From contig JAFZLP010000049.1 of NCBI GenBank assembly GCA_017551405.1, forward strand, positions 1 through 10,469: DNA of 10,469 nucleotides. The letters run 5' to 3'. Numbering within the stretch: the first letter of the stretch is position 1; every line of letters begins with the position of its first letter. The notes beneath the pieces were generated by a model, which saw only the letters and a program-made list of their open reading frames with translations, was not told where the DNA came from and made no database searches. Below, in pieces: positions 6,748 through 10,469 of this stretch. The translations under genes and the position numbers were made by a program. Source of the stretch: Bacteroidales bacterium. GTDB lineage: Bacteria > Bacteroidota > Bacteroidia > Bacteroidales > UBA932.

Positions 6748-8106
6748 CTATCTCTTCTGGTCGCCCTGCGGGATGCCGGGGATGGCAACGATATATTTCG
6801 ACATGTCCATCGGCCCGTTCTCGAGCTTTTCGGGCAGGTAGTCCATATCGGCGGCGCTGATGTCGTCCCAGTCGACCACCTTGCCGGTATATGCGGACTC
6901 GCGGCCCATGACTCCCGCAAGGGAGGAGAGCCCGGTGTCCGTGGCCTCGTCATGAGCCTCTCCGCGGCGGATGTGGTTCACCCAGTCCACGTGCTCGAGC
7001 ACATAGGGATTGGTCTGGGCGTGCGCGGCCTTTTCGGCCTCGGGGTCGAAAGCCCAGAGCACCTTGCCGGAGGTGTCCCTGATGGTGTCGTCCTTGCTGT
7101 CCCAGACGCCCTTGGTGCCCCTGACAATCTCCCTTATCTCGTTGGCGCAGCCGTCTATCTGGCGGCACATGCTGTGCAGATGCACGCCGTTTTCGAACTC
7201 GAAGTCCACGCTGAAGTTGTCGTACTGGTCGCCGGTGAGCCTGCGCTGGCGGCTGCCGAAGCCCGTCGCCTTGATGGGATGCTTGCCGGTCATCCACATG
7301 AACACGTCGATATTGTGCACGTGCTGCTCGCAGATATGGTCGCCTGAGAGCCACTTCCAGTTGACCCAGTCGCGGATCATCCATTCCATGTCGCTCCAGC
7401 CTTTCTCGCGGTTCCTGCACCAGAGCATGCCCTGGTTCCAGTAGACGTTGCCGCCGGTGATTTCGCCTATCATGCCTTCCTGGATTTTCTGGAAAGCCTC
7501 GACATAGTTGCGCTGATGGTGGCGCTGGGTGCCGGTGACTACGCTGAGCCCCTTGGCCTGCGCCTGTCTGGCCGTAGCCATGATTAGGCGGTAGCCCTTG
7601 GCGTCCACGGCAATGGGCTTTTCAAGGAAGGAATGCACGCCCTTTTCGGTGGCATACTGGAACATCATCGGGCGGAACACCGGCGGAGTGGTGAGGATCA
7701 CCATGTCGATGCCGGAATCGATGACCTTCTTGTAGGCGTCGAAACCTACGAAGCAATGATCTTCGGGAACCTCCTGGCCGCGCTCTTCGATCAGGCGCTT
7801 GCGCACGTCCGCGAGCCTGTCGGCATAGGTGTCGCCGAGGGCGGTGACGGTAATTCCGTCGGCTGCGTCAAGCAGGTTGATCACAGCGCCGGAGCCGCGT
7901 CCGCCGCAACCTACCAGGCCTACCTTGAGCGGCCTGCCGTCGATGGCCTTGTCCATCAGTTCGGGAACGTAATAACTGCCTTTTTCGCGGAGAGGGGTGA
8001 CGCCCTTGCCGCTGCAGGAGGTCAGGATGGAGGGAGCTGCAATGCCCGCCGCCCCTATGAGAGCGGAACGGGTGAGGAATTCCCTGCGGTTGATTTTCTT
8101 GCTCAT
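6748..8106 (-). CDS. Gfo/Idh/MocA-family oxidoreductase with Tat lipoprotein signal
   Basis: The 452-residue product is an NAD(P)-dependent sugar oxidoreductase-type protein. Its N-terminus has a twin-arginine motif (NRREFLT, 6-12), a hydrophobic segment and lipobox LTSC (Cys31), so it is probably folded with cofactor, exported by Tat and lipid-anchored. The Rossmann fold begins about residue 60 with the glycine-rich loop GLVGCGGRG (63-71). EKP (162-164) contains the family's conserved lysine, and the C-terminal domain has E-x3-H-x2-D (Glu260, His264, Asp267) in the catalytic-histidine region. Exported members of this family often retain NAD(H) tightly; some are GH109-type glycosidases and some oxidise glycosides at C3, and the sequence alone does not decide between these. 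The gene starts 3 nt after the stop of the cytochrome-fusion gene and ends 3 nt before the TIM-barrel gene, so all three are surely cotranscribed. Confidence 0.93.
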   Translation of the reverse strand: MSKKINRREFLTRSALIGAAGIAAPSILTSCSGKGVTPLREKGSYYVPELMDKAIDGRPLKVGLVGCGGRGSGAVINLLDAADGITVTALGDTYADRLADVRKRLIEERGQEVPEDHCFVGFDAYKKVIDSGIDMVILTTPPVFRPMMFQYATEKGVHSFLEKPIAVDAKGYRLIMATARQAQAKGLSVVTGTQRHHQRNYVEAFQKIQEGMIGEITGGNVYWNQGMLWCRNREKGWSDMEWMIRDWVNWKWLSGDHICEQHVHNIDVFMWMTGKHPIKATGFGSRQRRLTGDQYDNFSVDFEFENGVHLHSMCRQIDGCANEIREIVRGTKGVWDSKDDTIRDTSGKVLWAFDPEAEKAAHAQTNPYVLEHVDWVNHIRRGEAHDEATDTGLSSLAGVMGRESAYTGKVVDWDDISAADMDYLPEKLENGPMDMSKYIVAIPGIPQGDQKR

Positions 8107-8109
8107 ATG

Positions 8110-9630
8110 TTATTCTGTTTTAATGTTTTCGGGTACTTCGCAGACCACCCTGAAGCCTATGCCCACAACGTCGGAATACCACCAGATGCTCTTGGGGCTC
8201 TGGGGGTCGGTGAGCAGCCAGGCGTCGTGCCGGGTGTGGGAACGGGCGGCGCAGCGCAGCTCCTGCGGGGAGTCGCTGAAGCATCCGCCCCTCACCACGT
8301 ATTCATCGCCTTCGGCGGGTCCGGTGGGATTGGTGACGCTGCCCTCGCCGTAGGCGTCGGGGGAGTACTTGTCGGAGCAGTATTCCATGACGTTGCCGAG
8401 CATGTTCCTGAGCCCGAAGGGATTCGGCTGCACTGCATCCGGCTCCTGGGTGCGCCCGCCGCTGCTGTCGCCGGAAACGGCATACCGCACCAGGCTGTCC
8501 TTGCTTGCCGGGAAGATGCGGTTAAACAGGCCTTTCCCGCCGAGCTTGGCCGGATTGCCCTCGAAGAAATAGGGGGTTTCCGTGCCGGCCCTGGCGGCAT
8601 ATTCCCACTCGGCTTCGGTGGGGAGCCTGTACTTGCGGCCCGTCTTGAGCGAGAGCCACTGGCAGAAGGTTTCGGCGCAGTAGTGGGTCATGGTGATGGC
8701 GGGACGCGAACCCATGCCCCAGCCGTGGTCGGGGTAGCCGAAGGGCGGGGTGGGGCCCGACACGGCGTCGATGTCCGGGCGGGAGTTGTTGGCGTAGATC
8801 ACCGCCGGGGGAGTGCGCCCCTCCGACATCGTCTCGTTGTAGAAGGCCCAGAACTGGTCCCAGGTGACCTCGTCCTTTCCCATGAAGAAGGGGGACAGCG
8901 TGACCTGGTGCACGGGGCCTTCGTCCTCCCTGCGGCAGGGCTCGTTTTCGGGGCTGCCCATGGCGAAGGTGCCTCCCGGGATGGCCACCATGTCGATGGC
9001 GGCGCCGGTGCCGGGGATGGTTTCGGTAAAGTCGGCGAAGGACTCCACTTCGGCGGGCTTTTCATACCTTACCCCCGAAGACACGGCCATCTTGCCGGTG
9101 ACCTGCCCGTGCTGGTAGCCGGGCATGTAGTGGCCCGCGTCGAGATGGCAGCTGATGCACTGCAGGTCGCTGTTGGACTTTTTCTTGTCTTCGTAGTAGA
9201 GATGGGCGGTGATGCCCTCGTCGGTGACGCCCTGGGGGTAGAGGTTGTTGTGGCAGGCCTCGCAGGATGCGTTGAAGACGGTTTTCCTGGCGTGCTCGAG
9301 CTCCTTCATCCCCTCCCAGTCGAAATCTTCCTTGTCTTTGGTGAGATGCGACCACATGTGGCCGGCGCCGAACTGCATCTTCCGGGCGATATGGGCGAAA
9401 GTGCCGGAGGGCGGCAGATGGCAGGCAGCGCATTCGGTGACGGTGCCGGTGGAGCCGTTGTAATGGACCGACTGCCTCCAGGCGGCGTCGGCGTCTTCGT
9501 GGTCGTGGCAGGACATGCAGTAGCTGCTGGTGGAGGTGCGGTCCATCATGTAACTGAATCCCACGGCGCATGCGGCCACGAAAATCAGGCCGCATATCAC
9601 CAGAAACCAGACTGTATTCCTGCTTTTCAT
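8110..9630 (-). CDS. NrfH/NapC-type tetraheme cytochrome c fused to a SUMF1/FGE-like domain
   Basis: The 506-residue product joins two unrelated modules. Residues 8-27 form a single N-terminal membrane anchor, followed by four CxxCH heme-c motifs (Cys38-His42, Cys67-His71, Cys123-His127, Cys158-His162). The order and spacing, including SVHYNGSTGTVTECAACH, match the NapC/NirT/NrfH quinol dehydrogenase family, which passes electrons from menaquinol to periplasmic reductases. Residues about 208-500 are a formylglycine-generating-enzyme-like (SUMF1/EgtB/PvdO) domain: IPGGTFAMGSPENE (217-230), KYRLPTEAEWEYAARAGT (333-350), NPFGLRNMLGNVMEY (403-417), VVRGG (445-449), RCAARS (459-464) and GIGFRVV (490-496). 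The segment that holds the two copper-binding cysteines of true FGE is shortened and lacks the usual Cys-x4-Cys, so sulfatase activation is unlikely. It is the first gene of the operon with the Gfo/Idh/MocA and TIM-barrel genes, which suggests a redox or docking role for those exported enzymes (inference). Confidence 0.93.
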   Translation of the reverse strand: MKSRNTVWFLVICGLIFVAACAVGFSYMMDRTSTSSYCMSCHDHEDADAAWRQSVHYNGSTGTVTECAACHLPPSGTFAHIARKMQFGAGHMWSHLTKDKEDFDWEGMKELEHARKTVFNASCEACHNNLYPQGVTDEGITAHLYYEDKKKSNSDLQCISCHLDAGHYMPGYQHGQVTGKMAVSSGVRYEKPAEVESFADFTETIPGTGAAIDMVAIPGGTFAMGSPENEPCRREDEGPVHQVTLSPFFMGKDEVTWDQFWAFYNETMSEGRTPPAVIYANNSRPDIDAVSGPTPPFGYPDHGWGMGSRPAITMTHYCAETFCQWLSLKTGRKYRLPTEAEWEYAARAGTETPYFFEGNPAKLGGKGLFNRIFPASKDSLVRYAVSGDSSGGRTQEPDAVQPNPFGLRNMLGNVMEYCSDKYSPDAYGEGSVTNPTGPAEGDEYVVRGGCFSDSPQELRCAARSHTRHDAWLLTDPQSPKSIWWYSDVVGIGFRVVCEVPENIKTE

Positions 9631-9645
9631 TTGTGTTTCACAAAT
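9629..9645. repeat. 17-bp perfect palindrome, candidate operator
   Basis: ATTTGTG (9629-9635) and CACAAAT (9639-9645) are exact inverted repeats separated by TTT. The element covers the first two bases of the start codon and part of the -7 box of the cytochrome-fusion gene, so a bound dimeric regulator could block its transcription. In RNA it would also form a small hairpin at the start codon. Confidence 0.6.
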
Positions 9646-9648
9646 TTA
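9641..9648 (-). promoter_or_regulatory. Predicted -7 box for the cytochrome-fusion operon
   Basis: Minus-strand TAAATTTG matches TAnnTTTG exactly and ends 10 nt before the ATG at 9630, predicting a very short leader of about 7 nt. No -33 element was found at the expected spacing. Confidence 0.5.
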
Positions 9649-9669
9649 GCATTTTTTTATCAAAATTCT

Positions 9670-9677
9670 TATCTTTG
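9670..9677 (+). promoter_or_regulatory. Predicted -7 box for the divergent Gfo/Idh/MocA gene
   Basis: TATCTTTG matches TAnnTTTG exactly and lies 23 nt before the ATG at 9701, giving a leader of about 20 nt. It is separated by 21 bp from the opposing -7 box, so the two promoters share a short control region. No -33 TTTG is evident. Confidence 0.6.
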
Positions 9678-9700
9678 AAAAACATTAAAACCTCACCCCC

Positions 9701-10469
9701 ATGTCAGACATTTCAAGAAGAGAATTCCTCAAGAAGAGCGGAATGGCGGCAGCGGCTCTCGCCGTCCTTCCCGACGCCCTGCTCGACGCCGCAGGCAAGC
9801 CGGTTCCGGCAGCCGGTGCGCTCAAGGCCCCCAAGGCGGCTACCGATAAACTCAACATCCTCGGCGTCGGTATCGGCGGCCGCGGCTCCAGCGACCTCCG
9901 CGAGATGGAGACCGAAAACATCATCGGCCTCTGCGACGTCGACTGGAAATATGCCGGCCATGTATTCGACCGCTATCCAAAGGCCAAGCGCTTCAACGAC
10001 TACCGCAAGATGTTCGACAAGATGCTCGACAAGGCCGATGCCGTGATGGTCGCAACCGCCGACCACACCCACGCCATCATCGCCGCCGATGCCATCGCCG
10101 CCGGCAAGCATGTATACGTCGAGAAGCCCCTCACCCTGTACGCCTACGAGTCCAGGCTCCTCACCAAGCTGGCCAAGAAATACGGCGTGGCCACCCAGAT
10201 GGGCAACCAGGGCGCTTCCAGTGCCGGTACCCGCAAGGCCCTCAACTGGCTGTGGAACGGCGAAATCGGCGAAGTCCGCAAGATCGAGGCCTTCACCGAC
10301 CGTCCCATCTGGCCGCAGGGCATTCCCACTCCCTCCGAGAAGATGCCCATCCCCAAGACCATGAACTGGGACGCCTTCATCGGCCCGGCGCGCTACCGCG
10401 ACTACAACGCAGCCTACACCCCGTGGAACTTCCGCGGCTGGTGGGACTTCGGCTCCGGCGCTCTCGGCG
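9701..10469 (+). CDS. Gfo/Idh/MocA-family oxidoreductase with Tat signal (runs off right edge)
   Basis: Translation from the ATG at 9701 is open for 256 codons to the window end. The N-terminus carries SRREFLKKS (5-13) and a hydrophobic stretch, a Tat signal, here without a lipobox cysteine, so the protein is probably soluble in the periplasm. The Rossmann fold starts about residue 51 with the glycine loop GVGIGGRG (55-62), followed by an acidic CDVD segment (78-81), ADHTHA (120-125) and EKP (141-143). The C-terminal domain contains NWDAFIGPARYRDYN (222-236), like the NWDxWLGPAP-type motif of the Tat-exported Planctomycetes/Bacteroidetes subgroup. The sequence ends just before the expected catalytic histidine region. 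It is divergent from the operon encoding the first Gfo/Idh/MocA protein but clearly a different subgroup, not a recent duplicate. The substrate is unknown. Confidence 0.94.
   Translation, partial: MSDISRREFLKKSGMAAAALAVLPDALLDAAGKPVPAAGALKAPKAATDKLNILGVGIGGRGSSDLREMETENIIGLCDVDWKYAGHVFDRYPKAKRFNDYRKMFDKMLDKADAVMVATADHTHAIIAADAIAAGKHVYVEKPLTLYAYESRLLTKLAKKYGVATQMGNQGASSAGTRKALNWLWNGEIGEVRKIEAFTDRPIWPQGIPTPSEKMPIPKTMNWDAFIGPARYRDYNAAYTPWNFRGWWDFGSGALG

Noticed and set aside
7633..9678. Very long plus-strand ORF (681 codons) covering the oxidoreductase and cytochrome-fusion genes
   Set aside because: It is antisense to two genes with unmistakable motifs (CxxCH, FGE-like blocks, Rossmann loop and EKP). 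Its translation is rich in Gly, Ala, Val and His with no recognisable domain, as expected for the antisense frame of GC-rich coding DNA.
5836..10469. Sulfatase-activation locus because of the FGE-like domain
   Set aside because: No sulfatase is encoded here and the domain lacks the cysteine pair of true FGE, so an anaerobic or aerobic sulfatase-maturation role is not supported.

Overview
The window looks like a chromosomal segment from a GC-rich Bacteroidales bacterium, perhaps a Rikenellaceae/Alistipes-like or related gut lineage (the lineage is inference). The support is: ribosomal protein and EF-G sequences of bacterial type; several exact copies of the Bacteroidetes -7 promoter box TAnnTTTG; near absence of Shine-Dalgarno sequences; and a gene neighbourhood (sigma54 activator, LptE-like lipoprotein, TPR protein, SecG) of a kind I associate with this phylum.

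Region 1 (1-1404, minus strand) is the start of the str operon: rpsL (S12), rpsG (S7) and the first 150 codons of fusA (EF-G), which runs off the left edge. A strong Bacteroidetes-type promoter lies upstream of rpsL, with a small hairpin at the predicted transcript start. Region 2 (1415-3064, minus) is a 549-residue lipoprotein with an OmpA-like segment and TPR-like helical repeats. Region 3 (3139-5768, plus) is a compact run of four genes: a PspF-like sigma54 activator without a receiver domain, an LptE-like outer-membrane lipoprotein, a small TPR protein and SecG. It ends at a strong, probably bidirectional terminator. Regions 2 and 3 diverge from a 35-bp segment in which two back-to-back -7 boxes form a perfect inverted repeat.

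Region 4 (5836-10469) is the most unusual part. A tightly packed minus-strand operon (3-nt gaps) encodes, in transcription order, a membrane-anchored NrfH/NapC-type tetraheme cytochrome fused to a SUMF1/FGE-like domain, a Tat-exported lipoprotein-type Gfo/Idh/MocA oxidoreductase, and a Tat-type xylose-isomerase-like TIM-barrel protein. A second Tat-type Gfo/Idh/MocA gene diverges from it and runs off the right edge. I infer an extracytoplasmic sugar redox/epimerisation module, possibly linked to the quinone pool by the tetraheme domain. The chemistry is reminiscent of 3-keto-glycoside pathways in gut Bacteroidetes, but no hydrolase or lyase is visible here. A 17-bp perfect palindrome overlaps the promoter and start codon of the fusion gene and is a candidate operator.

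No tRNA, rRNA, CRISPR array or insertion sequence was seen, and no gene-free stretch exceeds 300 bases.
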